Below are positions 12,585-24,169 of a stretch of 64,000 nucleotides of DNA, piece by piece (positions within the stretch are counted from its first letter, which is position 1; each line of letters begins with the position of its first letter). The position numbers were made by a program, and so were the translations under genes. This DNA is from Marchantia polymorpha subsp. ruderalis (taxonomy: Eukaryota; Streptophyta; Marchantiopsida; Marchantiales; Marchantiaceae). Where the stretch lies: positions 9,568,001 to 9,632,000 of the forward strand of contig AP031357.1 in NCBI GenBank assembly GCA_037833965.1, read 5' to 3'. Under the pieces are notes generated by a model. It was not told the DNA's origin. It did no database searches and saw only the letters and a list, made by a program, of their open reading frames with translations.

Positions 12585-12980
12585 AAGCAAAGAGAGAGTA
12601 ATCAAAAACAACAATTTTGTCTATCTTGAATCCTTGAACTGTCCAATAGAAGACTTGTGTTGCATCTCAGCCATCAAGAGTTGAATAGCAAGTGCAAACA
12701 ATAGGAGAGGTAGAGTACAACCTTGACGAACAACTCTCTCCACATAAAATCGAAATGTTTTAGAACCAATAAGGTTTACAACAAGCAAAGAGAGAGTAAT
12801 CAAAAACAACAATTTCGTCTATCTTGAATCCTTGAGCTGTCCAATAGAAGATTTGTGTTGCATCTCAGCCATCAAGAGTTGAATAGCAAGTGCAAACAAT
12901 AGGAGAGGTAAAGTACAACCTTGACGAACACCTCTCTCCACATGAAATCGAAATGTTTTAGAACCATTAAGGTTTACAAC
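12585..12980 (-). repeat. 198-bp direct duplication inside LINE RT
   Basis: Two adjacent copies of a 198-bp unit. For example AAGCAAAGAGAGAGTAATCA occurs at 12,585 and again at 12,783. Each copy encodes the VRQGCTLPLLLFALAIQLL segment on minus. The unit is 66 codons, so the frame is kept. Confidence 0.85.
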
Positions 12981-13253
12981 AAGGAAGTGCCAAGAGTGAG
13001 ACCTTTGAACACCTCTCTCCACAAGAAATCAAAATGTTTTAGAACAATTAAGGTGTACAACAAGGAAGTGCCAAGAGTGAGACCTTTGAAGACCTCTCTA
13101 CACAAGAAATCAAAATGTTTTAGAACAATTAAGGTGTACAACAATGGAGCGCCAAGAGTAAGATCTTTGAACACCTCTCTCCGCAAGAAATCAAAACGTT
13201 TTAGAACCATTAAGATGTACAATAGTGGAGGCATCAAGAAAAAGACTTTTGAC
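12930..13253 (-). repeat. 81-bp tandem repeat, about four copies
   Basis: Units begin at 12,930, 13,011, 13,092 and 13,173 (each starting near ACCTCTCTCC). The period is exactly 81 bp, or 27 codons, and on minus each encodes a variant of the KHFDFL-REVFK-LTLG peptide. The array lies inside the LINE RT remnant and overlaps the end of the 198-bp duplication. Confidence 0.9.
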
Positions 13254-14129
13254 CAGCGTAACAAAATGCTTATCCAAGCGACAAATAAGCATAGTGTCCA
13301 AGTACGTGTGATTCACCCTATCATAGGCTTTCTAAAAGTCAAACTTGACAAACAAACCCTTAATATTGCAGGCTTTTGCGGCATCTTCAGCCATCCAAAG
13401 AGTCATAGCATTCTCGAACAAACTTAGGTCTTTAATGAACCCGATTTGAAATGAATGTTGGAAGAAGCAATTGAAGCCTGCTAGCAAGAATTTTAAAATA
13501 ATTTTATAATCAGTGCTAAGCATAGTCAGCGGCCTCCAATCTTTGAAATTAATGTGGTTTATAGTTTTCAGGATGAGTCCTATCATACCTTCAGTAATGA
13601 TTTCAGCCAAAACTTCATTCTTCCAAAATTTGTGCACTGTGGCCAAGTAGAAGTTCTTCATCAGAGGCCAAATTTTTGGTAATGCTTCAGCAAAAACTCT
13701 ATTGATCCCATATGTCTTCTTGGAAGGAAGAAGAAACAACACATCTTCAATCGCTTTGAATGTGGGAGTTGCAGATAGCATACAGCGTTCAACATAGATA
13801 AGTTTATCAGAAATCCTAGTCATGAGATCAAGATGTATAAGCTATTACTTGTAAGAGTGAGGTTCAGTCTTGTAAAGACAAGCATAATATTGTCCTACTG
13901 AGCACAAAATCTTAGTTTGATAACGAATCACTTTTTTAGAGTTGAGCTTTAGCTGAAGAATTTATAATCTAGTAGAAATCTCTCTATGCATATTAAAAAA
14001 GTATTTAGTAGAAGCATCTGATCTTCTTGTACCATTCGTGTTCTCTCAATCGATTTTTAATGTCCAGCCAATCAAGTCAAGAAAGTTGAGTAGAAAGTTA
14101 TTCTTGCCTGGTGTAGTGAAAGTTGTAGG

Positions 14130-14796
14130 ATCTCACCTCTATTCTTCAAACAAGCTCAAACAAACAAAACTCTACGAGAATCACACACCAATCTACTAAG
14201 TTCATCTTCACATGAAACTACGTTCAAGGCCGAGATAAAACTTTCACTAAAGCAAGAATGTACATGAGGACTCCATAGCCAAGCTCTCCACAGTCTCTCC
14301 ACTGCAATTACATGTGAAACTAAAACAAAAACAAAAACGTGCCTGTCCCCAGATTAAGACTTTGACTAGAGGTCAAGCCTAACTAGGATTAGACTAACTA
14401 TGAATAACAAGACACGGATTAACTTTATAAACTTTTCCTTAACTCAAGTCTTGGAGGAGACCGTTTCTATGATCCATATATAGTTTCAACGAGAAGTTCT
14501 AGAAAGTAAAACTAAACCATAGCTTTTTCCCTATGAACAAGGCTTAACTAGAAGTAAACCAACAACATGTCAGAGAAAAACTACATATATAGAAACTATC
14601 ATGTAATCTAAGTTAGTGCTGCAAAATTTGCAAAGTTGCAGGGTGTCTTGAAAAATTACAGAAGAAATCACCTTGGTATAGCTATCAGCCGGGTTAAGCT
14701 CTCCATCAATTTTGATGAGCTTAAGCACGTTCTCAAACACAGCCTATCTGATAATGTGGTAACTGATGTCAATGGGTTTCACTCTAAAGCATTTCT
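14130..14796 (-). mobile_element. Truncated Ty1/copia 3' end with LTR
   Basis: The minus strand at 14,640-14,795 matches the RNase H end of the copia element at about 32,500-32,660 (the shared segment with CTCCATCAATTTTGATGAGC is the equivalent of IKIDGKLNLADALTK). Below it, 14,400-14,600 matches the 3' noncoding part at about 32,220-32,450, including ACTCAAGTCTTGGAG and GAGAAGTTCTAGAAAGTAAA. LTR sequence follows down to about 14,130 (GGCTATGGAGTCC, CTCGGCC on minus). The element is cut off at about 14,796, where an R1 copy begins. No coding capacity remains. Confidence 0.7.
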
Positions 14797-15000
14797 TCTT
14801 GTCTCTGTATGAATCTTGTCGTGCCTTGCAGTTTCTGGTTCAGTGTTGTACGTGAATGTAGCCATGCTGAGAGAGCTCTTCGTAAGTTGTTTTGAATGTT
14901 CTTAATACTAGATTCATTCACATATATCCATATAATTGATACCTTTCCGTGGATCAAATACATCACAAACTAATAGCTGAACAATGCTTCTGAAGCCCAT
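14797..15000 (+). repeat. Dispersed repeat R1, partial copy
   Basis: Starting at CTTGTCTCTGTATGAA, it matches 18,285-18,540 (TTTCTGGTTC-GTGTT, GTAGCCATG-T-AGAGAGCT, GTGGATCA-A, AATAGCTGA-CAA). It abuts the truncated copia end, so the R1 junction either cut the copia or was its insertion point. Weaker similarity may continue towards 15,200. Confidence 0.55.
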
Positions 15001-15610
15001 AGACATTGTTTGTCTTCATTGACTTCCTCTAGAATGTGTTGTAGAATAAAATAATTTTCAACATTATGTAAAGAAGAAAAGACAATTTGCACTTAAAAAT
15101 ACAAGTGGTAATATATAGTTCATCTCTGTTCATATTAATGATAGAAAGAGCTAAGTTGTGATCAACCTTTGCAGAGATGCTCTGAGTGAACTATTTGGAT
15201 CATTAATCAGGTTAAATAATTCACGGATCAGTAAACAACAGAGTGCAGAGTGATGTTTTGCCATCTGTGTCATACAAAGATTCACTCTGGTCCGTCGGAC
15301 ATATGGAAAGGAAAATCCTATTGAATGATAATAGTCAAACATTCGTATTGGCTGTCTCATTCACTGAGCATGAAATTTTATATTTTCGGGTACTCCTAAG
15401 GCCGGTCATGATGTGCAATCTGCTGTGATGGAATTTTAAACGTTTTCTTGTCCAACGTGCCAACATACTTGAAATGCTTCCTCATCTTAATTTTTAATCA
15501 AGATGTGATCTTCGTATACTTGTGATATACAGTTTCATATAAAATTTACATTTTATTTGATGTTTAGTTTCCTATCACATGCTCTTGGTTAAACCAGGAA
15601 TATATATGTT
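15001..15610. other. No gene seen
   Basis: AT-rich; short ORFs only, none with a recognisable product. Confidence 0.4.
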
Positions 15611-15942
15611 TCTTCTTAGCATTACTGTCATTCTACGCAATACCCAGATTCGGATGGCTAAGTTGTTCTGGAAAGTGGAACGATCATCTTCAATGTTTCC
15701 TGATCATTGTTGTAAAAAGGTTGATTTTTCTGGATTTTGTTGAGATTAGAGAGGATTGATTACAACGCATTCGTTTCCTAGCATTACTGTCATTCTTCGC
15801 TATACCCAGATTCGGGTGGCTAAGTTGTTCTGGAAAGTGGAACGATCATCTTCAATGTTTCCTGATCATTGTTCTCAGAAAGTTGATTTCTCTCGATTTT
15901 CTTGAGATTAGAGAGGATTGATTACAACGCATTCATTTCTGA
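15611..15942. repeat. 162-bp tandem duplication
   Basis: Two near-identical copies. AGCATTACTGTCATTCT begins at 15,618 and again at 15,780, and both copies contain GGCTAAGTTGTTCTGGAAAG and GATTAGAGAGGATTGATTAC. No coding frame is conserved. Confidence 0.9.
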
Positions 15943-16189
15943 GCGTTATACTGTGTTGAAATAAGTACGAGTTCTATAAAAAATATTCACAGATAATTTT
16001 TTTTCTTAAAGTTATAATAAGAATATATCACCTTCTGCTGCAACTGTCCAAACAAGTGTTTCCCAAAAATGGAATATCTCACAAAATATTTACTGTTTAC
16101 AATTTCCTTCGATGAGGTAAAACACTGTTTGAAGTAAATTCTTGTTCATCCGCATCAAAATATAAGAGATCGTTCACATTGGCCGTCTA

Positions 16190-17010
16190 GTAGGTTTGTC
16201 TGATCCAAGTAGATATTATAGTCCAACAACAATGCTCAATAAGCTACATGGCCATCTGTAAGGTAGGTAGAAGGTGATGAATACATACAAGTATCTATCA
16301 CACTCCAGGACTAATGGACTTTTACAGTCCATGCATTTACTCTGTTTTCGGTCATGTTCTCATAAATGATCCGCTCTTCGAGCCGAGGCAGGACTTGAAC
16401 ATGCAGAACCATCCATGTTTGAAAGGCTCTCGAATTGAGCTCTACTGGAGCGTTCACATGAAGAGACATGATGACTGAATAACACAAGATACCATACTCC
16501 GGGTCTGTTGATCAATCTGCACCTTGTTCGGTTGTGTTTTCATAGCAGACACCATAAATTTTGCAGCCCAGGCAGGACATAACCCGCAGAACAGATTCAT
16601 GACTTCGAAGGTTCTTTCTTTGAGCTAGTGGACCCTTCATCTGAAGAGACGTGATGACTGTTTAAAGGAGGTAAACATCCTCTGGAAACACTGGATTCTA
16701 AAAGTCCACAAATCTACAGTATATTCAATTATGTTGTAATAAAATACACCCTAAATATGACTACCCAAGCAGGTCTTAAACTAGCAGCACAGATCCATGT
16801 TTGGAAGGCTCTCGCATTGAGCTACTGGATAATACACATGAAGAGGCATGATGACTTACTATTAGAAGACACCATCATTTGGGAATACTTGACTTTCATA
16901 TCTGATGAATATTCATAGTATATTTGGTTATATTCTCATAACAGACACCAAAGTATTTACAGCCAAGGCAGGACTTGAACCCGCAGCACAGAATACTTCA
17001 ACAGTCGTGA
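16190..17010 (-). repeat. Tandem array of tRNA-derived units (SINE-like), four copies
   Basis: Four units of about 184-199 bp, with anchors CAGGACTTGAAC or variants at 16,389, 16,573, 16,770 and 16,969. On minus each resembles a tRNA. The third copy reads ATCCAGTAGCTCAATGCGAG followed by AGC, giving a D-arm with the box A pattern TAGCTCAATGCG. The fourth gives a T-arm GCGGGTTCAAGTCCTGC, a five-pair stem with a box B loop. The third copy can also pair its two ends as an acceptor stem. No convincing anticodon stem was found and the arms vary, so these are tRNA-derived rather than working tRNA genes. A CAGACACC-containing spacer repeats with them. Confidence 0.65.
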
Positions 17011-17669
17011 CGAATCTTGACAATTTCTCGCGTCCTCTTAAAAAGGAGGATTTCTTTTTAGTTTTATGGTATAGGACTAGTTTTAGGTCTCTTGGGGATG
17101 AATGAAAACGTTGGGTGCTCTTTGCGGGTTCATCCGTGAGCATACATTTACTGTACAGGAGAGTCTTGACAGTCACCTCGCCGCGATTGTGCCCTAATTC
17201 TGGAATGATCATCGTGTTGTTCTTGTGGTTTCTAGGGTTGGAGCTCTTGTAGAAGTATATATTGGAGGTAACACTCTGATCTGCCCACTGTCTTCTGCTT
17301 ACCGCCCTCACCGTAAGTTAGTGTAGTGCAAGTATTACACTTGGTTCTGCGATTACTGACGAAGACAGTTTACCTTGTGGAAGCAGAAGATCGATATCAG
17401 TCGAAGTCAGTCCTCATCTCTCAGTGTTTGATTTACAGTCTAGTAGCCGATGAAATTTTCAGGTCTTTCCCGTGCGCAGTGTTCAGTTTAATCCGAATAG
17501 AAGCCGGATTCCATGTGCCATAGAAGCCTCATACCTCTGCTCTCATCAGTGAAGTGATGAATATTGTTTCCCTATTGGTTTGACTTGCCGCTATGATGGC
17601 TACTATTGCTTCAAACTTTCTGATCACTGATGACTCACGGCTTTCTCAATCAGGGGATTTGAAGGTTGG
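17011..17669. other. No gene seen
   Basis: Short ORFs on both strands (for example 16,928-17,311 minus and 17,326-17,523 plus) without recognisable domains. Confidence 0.4.
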
Positions 17670-17830
17670 TGTGAGGATGGCAGGCTCCTGCATTAATCTG
17701 GGCCATTAACATGAGGGACATGATGACTGAGTACAACAAGCTACCGTAATTCGGGACTAATGGAGCGTAACAGCTGATAAATCTACACTTCATTCGGTTA
17801 TGATCTCATAGAAGATCCCTAACAAAATGT
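17670..17830 (-). repeat. Partial fifth unit of the tRNA-derived repeat
   Basis: It shares with the array the order ATGATGACTGA, GGGACTAATGGA, GATAAATCTACAC and the TTCGGTTATG-TCTCATA spacer. The tRNA-like part itself is degraded (GGCTCCTGCATTAATCTGG). Confidence 0.45.
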
Positions 17831-17909
17831 TGAAATGTTTACTTTGCCTCATATGGTGACCATAACATTTTCTCCCAAATTGTTAGACTCCACACATCCA
17901 ATAACACTC

Positions 17910-18570
17910 TGGCACAAGTTGGAGGTTTAAAGGTACTCCTAATCGCTCCCAAAGTGGCAAGAAAGAGGGAGGTCGCAGGAGCTGCACACGCTGGATGATA
18001 GCTGGTAAGCACTCCAGTACGCTGACCCTTGACTGCGCTGAGCGGAAAGGGTTCGCTGCTCGGTCACCTGCCTAATGCTGTGCCTTCCTCATCAACTCCC
18101 CAGACTCCTCTCGCTTCCGCGAGGGAGTCCATATCAGAAACTCCACGCTCCAAGTGGAAGTAACTTCGACATGATCCCAGCGGTCCTCTGAAGGAGCACC
18201 AGCTTCCATCTCTCCTTATCCCGCTCGGGTTACAGACAGCCGCAACACTGCCCACATACTGGATGTCCACGCAAAAACATGTGTTTTTGTCTATGTAAGA
18301 AACCTTTTAGTTTCTGGTATGGACCTTATAATTTCTGGTTCGGTGTTCAATATTTTCCAGTGTTCAATGTAGCCATGTTCAGAGAGCTGTTCATAAGTTC
18401 TTGTGCATATTCTTATTCTGACATAGAGTTGGATCTATCTATATAGTTGATGCCTTTTTGTGGATCAGAAACAGGACAAATTAATAGCTGAGCAAGGAGT
18501 CTGAAACCGAAAGATTTATAGTTTAAAATTGACTTCCTTTTCAATGTCTTTGTGATGGAAACAATATACA
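17910..18570 (+). repeat. Dispersed repeat R1, fullest copy
   Basis: The longest copy of the repeat. Its 5' half matches 1,745-1,260 in reverse and its 3' half matches both 1,320-1,160 in reverse and 14,797-15,000. The 3' border is unclear and the related sequence may run to about 18,900. No transposase or reverse transcriptase was seen. Confidence 0.6.
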
Positions 18571-18630
18571 TGATTTTTGAGAGAGAAGAAAAAGAAATTG
18601 CATTCGGAACTCGTATCGCTATGTAGGTGA

Positions 18631-18716
18631 GCTCTGTTCGAAGTCGTGATAATTCCATCAAGGTTAATTTATTGCTCTGTTCGAAGTCGTGATAATTCCA
18701 TCAAGGTTAATTTATT
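18631..18716. repeat. 43-bp perfect direct repeat
   Basis: Two adjacent copies of a 43-bp unit beginning GCTCTGTTCGAAGTCGTGAT, at 18,631 and 18,674. The copies appear identical, so this is a recent slippage or repair duplication. Confidence 0.9.
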
Positions 18717-19149
18717 GCTCGCAAGGTTGCCGTGAAGGAAACCAGTAATCACCCATGATCACATCCATAAATCCATGGATCAGATAGGAGCAGAGCGCTG
18801 CCATGTGCAATAAGTGTGAACTTTGGCCTATGTAAAATCTCACGAGATCTGTTTTGAGATGATCATAGGGCAGCATTGAAGCTGCAATTCGAGAGGTTAG
18901 TATCACTCTATGTTCATCACATCATCTTCCGAGCGTCATCTGATCTCCTGGAAAGACTCGGAACCGCTTCTCGACATGGCCTCGACAGAACTTCTGCTCA
19001 AGAAGTAAATTTAGTCTCCAGCATCATCAATTAGCAATGCTCCAAGCCCAGTCTCAAGAAAAAATCATCACATCAGATCTGCAGGTCGATAAGACTTAGT
19101 ATTTTATAATGGACCCAAAACAGATTTACTGGGAGAGAGGTCGGACGAA

Positions 19150-19440
19150 GCTGCTCGCATAGGATGATCCTGATCACAAGCATACACGCACGCTGTTCCT
19201 TGGCTGCGCAGACCGAGAAATTATTGCTGCTTGGCCACCCGCCTCACGCTGTGACTTCCACATCATCTCTCCAAATCCTTCATGCTTCAGCGGAAGAGCC
19301 CAGGTCAGAGACTCCACGCTTCAAGCGGGTGTGCCTTCAGCATTGTCCCAACTTTCCCTTTCAGAGCTCCAGCTCCCATTTCTCCTAGTCCCGCTTGGCA
19401 CAGGCAGCCGCAGCACCGTCCACATGTTACGTGTCTTTGC
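19150..19440 (+). repeat. Dispersed repeat R1, short copy
   Basis: It matches 17,990-18,260 through GGATGAT, CTTGGCTGCGCAGACCGA, CACGCTGTG-CTTCC, TCAGAGACTCCACGCTTCAA and GGCAGCCGCAGCACCG. It is diverged and lacks the 3' half. Confidence 0.55.
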
Positions 19441-20585
19441 CAAAGCAGCTCATGTTGTCTGAGTATGAAACTTTAGTTGTGTTACGGATTTTCTTTTTAC
19501 CAACAGTTTACAATGTCATCAGTTTTTTACCATGTGTATCATCTCCGAGTCTATAAATTTCGAGATGTTAGTGTACTGTACCTCAAGATTTGAACCCATT
19601 CTGTAAAGAATGTTTTACCATGCATCAATGGAAGAGAATACTTGTATGTAAGTGTTAACCTTTTCTGTGAGGGATAGCGACAATCTTAGATTTAACAAGA
19701 TTGATTACCATTCAATTGTGGCTGTAGAGAGTATTGCATTTCTGGCTATTATACTTTTACAGTTGTTCAAGCCAACTGTTACAAATATCTCTCACTGTCC
19801 AGATGTTTTATTATGATTTAAGTGAGTTTATTCCACTTGGCCTTCTTTTTCCTGTTTTCCCACTTTTGGTGCATACGAGATTAAGTTATTTTACTGCCAG
19901 AAGGTAGCTGTTTTCATTTTGTATTTTTTGTAAATTACGACATTTCATATTACTGCACGTAAATTTTCTTATTTTTTGTTTTTCCTGCGCAGATGGGGCC
20001 ATATAGCTACATTGTTGGTGAAAATATAGGTGGCCTTGTTGGAAAGTGACTTATAGCTCGTTTTTTCTTTTCACTTCTGTCTTCATTCCTCCTTCTGAAA
20101 TCGCAGTATGGAAAGGTCTTTTTTTTAATCTAGATGTGAGCAAGAATGCACAGTTCAGTCATAAAATGTTGAGTGGTAGTACTCAACAGTTTACGAGAGA
20201 GACATGGGGACTACTTTCAATTATATCGTAACTATACTTTCTCGAATTGATACCCATCTTTCTCGACGAGTTTCTCGATAAATAACGACTGTCGATCCAG
20301 ACCGCAACTACAGAATATCACATTTGAGAACTCGAAGTACACAGAATGTAGGTAACACATATTTATTACAAGTACATCATGTACATACGCCCGCTCTGTT
20401 CATAGATACAACTTTGATAGACAACGTCGATCATCTGTCAATTCTATTACAAAACTGAAGACAGGTCTTATAATTTCACAAGAGGAGTCTTGACGAGAAA
20501 GCTCACATGATTGGTTCGATCACACCGGGGTGGACTCACAGTCACTGGGAGTGCTCATCTAAAACTTGAAGTATCGGCTAATTGT
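19441..20585. other. Intergenic and 3' flank of LHCB A
   Basis: T-rich sequence with no supported ORF. The part next to 20,585 must hold the 3' UTR of LHCB A (minus strand); the polyadenylation site was not placed. Confidence 0.45.
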
Positions 20586-21551
20586 CTATGATCCGGGGGT
20601 GAAGTTGGTGGCGTAGGCCCAGGCGTTGTTCACAGTCGGGTCAGCCAAGTGGTCGGACAAGTTCTCGATCGGGCCCTTGCCGGTGACAATAGCCTGAACG
20701 AAGAATCCGAACATGGAGAACATGGCAAGTCTTCCGTTCTTCAGCTCCTTCACCTTCAGCTCGGCGAAGGTGTCTGGGTCCTCAGCCAAGTTCAGGGGGT
20801 CGAATGAGCCTCCGGGGTAGATTGGGTCGACAACATCACCCAAGGGTCCTCCTGCCACTCTGTATCCCTCGATGGCTCCCATGAGCACGACCTGGCAGGC
20901 CCAGATGGCCAGAATGCTCTGCGCGTGGATGAGGCTCGAGTTGCCGAGGTAGTCCAAACCTCCCTCAGCGAAGATCTGGGATCCGGCCTTGAACCATACT
21001 GCCTCGCCGAACTTCACTCCGTTCTTCGACAGCAGCTCGGGGGTCACACATCCCAAAGCTCCCAACATGGCCCATCGGGAGTGGATCACCTCCAGCTCCC
21101 GGTTCTTGGCGAAGGTCTCGGGGTCAGCAGAGAGTCCGGCAGTGTCCCAACCGTAGTCACCGGGGAACTCACCGGTCAAGTACGATGGGGTGGCACCGGA
21201 GAATGGGCCCAAGTACTTGGGTCGGTCCTCACCGTACCTGCAGAAGTCACGACGGTCTCAGACTCAAACATGCGACTCGGGGATGTTGAACTTCGACGAG
21301 AAAATCGGGGCACCGCACGAAATTCCGCCGAAAATTAGCGAAAATGCAAAGTTCGCAATGGGCGTGATCGTTGCGCGCGGAATTCTCGGGCGTGGGAGTG
21401 AGAACGCTTACCAGATGCTCGAGGGGGCGCTGCCCTTGCGCATGACGACGCGCGCCTCTCCAACGTTAACCTTGCCTGCGAGCGCATTGCTGGAGGCTCC
21501 GAGGGCCTGGCCGGCCAAGCTGGTGGAAGCACATGCAGTGACAGCTGCCAT
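20586..21551 (-). CDS. LHCB: LHCB A: LHCII chlorophyll a/b-binding protein, no-Thr type
   Basis: A thylakoid antenna protein of photosystem II that binds chlorophylls a and b and forms trimers. Exon 1 is 21551-21412 (transit peptide). The intron is 174 nt. Exon 2 is 21237-20586. The total is 263 residues. The intron splits the Trp codon of the trimerisation motif WYGEDR. Helix B has [12 protein letters not shown], helix C has [14 protein letters not shown], and helix A has [15 protein letters not shown]. The predicted mature start is [10 protein letters not shown], lacking the phosphorylatable Thr3. It differs from B-D by [30 protein letters not shown] and a C-terminal GS. Several of these features are shared with LHCB I, so it looks like a mosaic. 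A TATA-like CTATATG lies about 95 bp upstream of the ATG. Confidence 0.97.
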
Positions 21552-21640
21552 TTTGCAAGGATGAGTTCGAGAGTCTCAATGCAGGAGCGGGCAATTCGGC
21601 TGAATGAATGTGTGACAGGATTTGGGTCGAGAAGTGGTCT

Positions 21641-21755
21641 ACATATAGAACGAGAGGGAAGCAAGGTCTACGCGCTTACTTGGCACACTAGGATGATCTC
21701 CCCGCCCTCATGAGATTGAAAGCGCCAATGGCATCGCTCGCGTGGATGATATCAT
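21641..21755 (-). promoter_or_regulatory. LHCB A promoter elements
   Basis: On minus, reading towards the gene: GATATC (21,753-21,748) preceded by CCCAT; then ATTGGCGC (21,729-21,722), an inverted CCAAT box; then CTATATG as TATA (about 21,649-21,643). GATA plus CCAAT upstream of TATA is the known light-responsive layout of plant Lhcb promoters. Related motifs precede LHCB C and D. Confidence 0.5.
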
Positions 21756-23154
21756 GGGACCACCAGATTACCCGTAACATGCTTGTACACTATATTTTTA
21801 TACTTCCTCGAGCATTTGACCCTGAGTTACGAGCCCCGTCATGATCAGATTCAAAATGTACTCCATGTCCGGAACATAGCTTTGACTCACGATAGGTTGC
21901 TCAGATTTCCTGCTCGAGCCCATCCAAACCAATGCCAGCGCTTTTCACAAATTTAGCAATAATGCTGTCGGTACTGTTCTCGTAAAACAGAACGTCGAGC
22001 ATGGTGGCGCCATGATTACGCTGGCCAATCGTAGTTCGTGTGTACGGAATGGTTGTAAGGACTCACTGGACGCACTACTGTACTATTCTGTGGCCGTAAT
22101 AGGCTCCTTGAGAATATGCTCGCAATGTGGTGGATGTGAGTGTAGGTCGACTTTCCCGACTACTACCGCTGTTCGCTGGAACTTGAGAGCGAAGGGAGTT
22201 TCTAATCGAATTCATGATTTACGTCGATACGTATTCACATGTTCAATTCTCTTCATTTAGCATGTCCGAGAACGTAAAAAGTTTCTTGTCATCTGAGAGA
22301 GAACATCATCATAGGTAGATCTGTCCTGGCAGAAAGAGGTGGATGAGCCGTTCAGAATATAAGCTAAGGATTTAAGAATGAGGATTTTCTATCATGATGG
22401 CTTCTTCAGGATTTGAACCATGATTTCAGTGTTGGTAGAAAAAGCAAACGTATGTGTTCACGAACTTTTTTGCACGGTAAATTCCCGAGAGTGTATTATT
22501 GAGAGTTGTATACTTTTCCTCTACACATGATAACAACACAAATCCATTAGCGAAGGTATATGTATTCTTTCTTTGACAAACTTTCCCCCAATGTGCTAAT
22601 TTTGATCATTTCATTTATCAGACAACGATGGTTCATGTTTACAATATTCTATTTTGAAGTGTCACAGTCAGTTCATTGTGATTTTCTGGCTTTTATTTTC
22701 ACTTTTTCCAACGAGGAAATAAGTAAAGTGCATATATCGATGTTTTCAAAGTAGTCTGCTATTAAATTTTCTTGTTTCCTAACTGTCCTCAAGTTTTCAA
22801 CAGTGAATAATAGTCAGAATTGTGTTTTATATTCGACGTCAGGCTCTGGTCGAGTTGAAGCCTCTCGAGATGAATAGTACTAAATCTGACAACTCAAAAT
22901 ATACACGTATGAAAGCCGGATTTCTGCATCTTGTAAATTGAAACTCTCACTCGCGGGGGGAACAGTCAGAACACTGCTCGACCATGGCTACAACGGATAT
23001 TCAAATCAGACTGCGCGACATCAAGATTGAGATGAAAGCTGAGTATCGTATGATATATAAATTCAACTTCGGTCACCTGTTCACAAGAGAATTTACACTG
23101 AAAACTAATTTACACCGTTCCTAATCTCCGTTACATAATCCCCAACAGCACAAT
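21756..23154. other. Intergenic, no gene seen
   Basis: Only short ORFs. The end near 23,154 includes the 3' flank of LHCB B. Confidence 0.45.
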
Positions 23155-24169
23155 CTAATTTCCGGGGGTGAAGTTGGTGGCGTAGGCCCAGGCGTTGTTC
23201 ACAGTCGGGTCAGCCAAGTGGTCGGACAAGTTCTCGATGGGTCCCTTTCCGGTAACGATGGCCTGGACGAAGAATCCGAACATGGAGAACATCGCAAGTC
23301 TTCCGTTCTTCAGCTCCTTCACCTTCAGCTCGGCGAAGGTGTCTGGGTCCTCAGCCAAGTTCAGGGGGTCAAATTGGCCTCCGGGGTAGATCGGGTCGCT
23401 CACTTCTCCCAAGGGTCCTCCTGCTACTCTGTATCCCTCGATGGCTCCCATGAGCACGACCTGGCAGGCCCAGATTGCCAGAATGCTCTGCGCGTGGACG
23501 AGGCCAGAGTTGCCGAGGTAGTCCAGACCTCCCTCTGAGAAGATCTGCGATCCGGCCTTGAACCATACTGCCTCGCCGAACTTCACTCCGTTCTTGGCCA
23601 GCAGCTCGGGGGTGACACATCCCAAAGCTCCCAACATGGCCCATCGGGCGTGGATCACCTCCAGCTCCCGGTTCTTGGCGAAGGTCTCGGGGTCGGCCGA
23701 GAGTCCGGCGGTGTCCCAACCGTAGTCACCGGGGAACTCACCGGTCAAATACGATGGGGTGGCACCGGAGAATGGGCCCAAGTACTTGGGTCGGTCCTCA
23801 CCGTACCTGCATCACAAACAATCCTGCACGATTAGCCACGGATCGAAGCTGACATGGATCGGATCGGCTGGAGCTTCAGAGTCAGGGACTCGCCCTTGTT
23901 CGCACAGAGCACTTTCGAGTTGAGAACTTTCAAATTTTCGAAACGTTCTACGTTAAAATTGAAATAGCGGACGGGGCGCGTCAAAGAGCGGGAGAGGCTT
24001 TCCATCGGCGCTGGGGAAGATTCTCTCACCAGATGCTGGAGGGCGCACTGCCCTTGCGCATGGTGACGCGCGCCTCTCCGACGTTCACCTTCTTCGCCAA
24101 TTCATTGCTGGAAGCTCCGAGCGCTTGGCCCGCGATGGAGCTCGATGCGCAGGCAGTCACGGTCGCCAT
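23155..24169 (-). CDS. LHCB: LHCB B: LHCII protein, no-Thr type
   Basis: Exon 1 is 24169-24030, the intron is 223 nt and exon 2 is 23806-23155, giving 263 residues. The transit peptide begins [14 protein letters not shown] and carries [18 protein letters not shown] before the predicted mature start [10 protein letters not shown]; the threonine at position 3 of the kinase-target paralogues is absent. The second-exon protein has [40 protein letters not shown] and C-terminal GN, and is identical at the amino-acid level to that of C and D. All three LHC membrane helices, the chlorophyll-ligand residues (Glu and His of ELEVIH, Glu, Asn and Arg of KELKNGR) and the WYGEDR trimer motif are present. 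No frameshift was seen. Confidence 0.97.

Larger units (their letters stand above)
12581..14090 (-). mobile_element. Decayed LINE (non-LTR) reverse transcriptase
   Basis: The minus-strand frame 13823-13332 reads like the reverse transcriptase of plant LINEs: a segment with INFKDWRPLTMLSTDYKI (the usual NWRPI-LLN-DYKI motif), a QIGF-K-LS segment, and FVKFDF in place of the FLKLDFEKAYD motif. Further downstream, at 13022-12621, the motif VRQGCTLPLLLFALA is recognisable. Sequence upstream to about 14,090 fits the region before the RT. No YADD catalytic motif and no intact frame remain. The element is broken by in-frame tandem duplications and is inactive. Confidence 0.8.

Noticed and set aside
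16190..17010. Functional tRNA genes
   Set aside because: D-arm and T-arm signals are present in part, but no copy gives a clean anticodon stem with all arms, and the copies differ at paired positions. Treated as tRNA-derived repeats.
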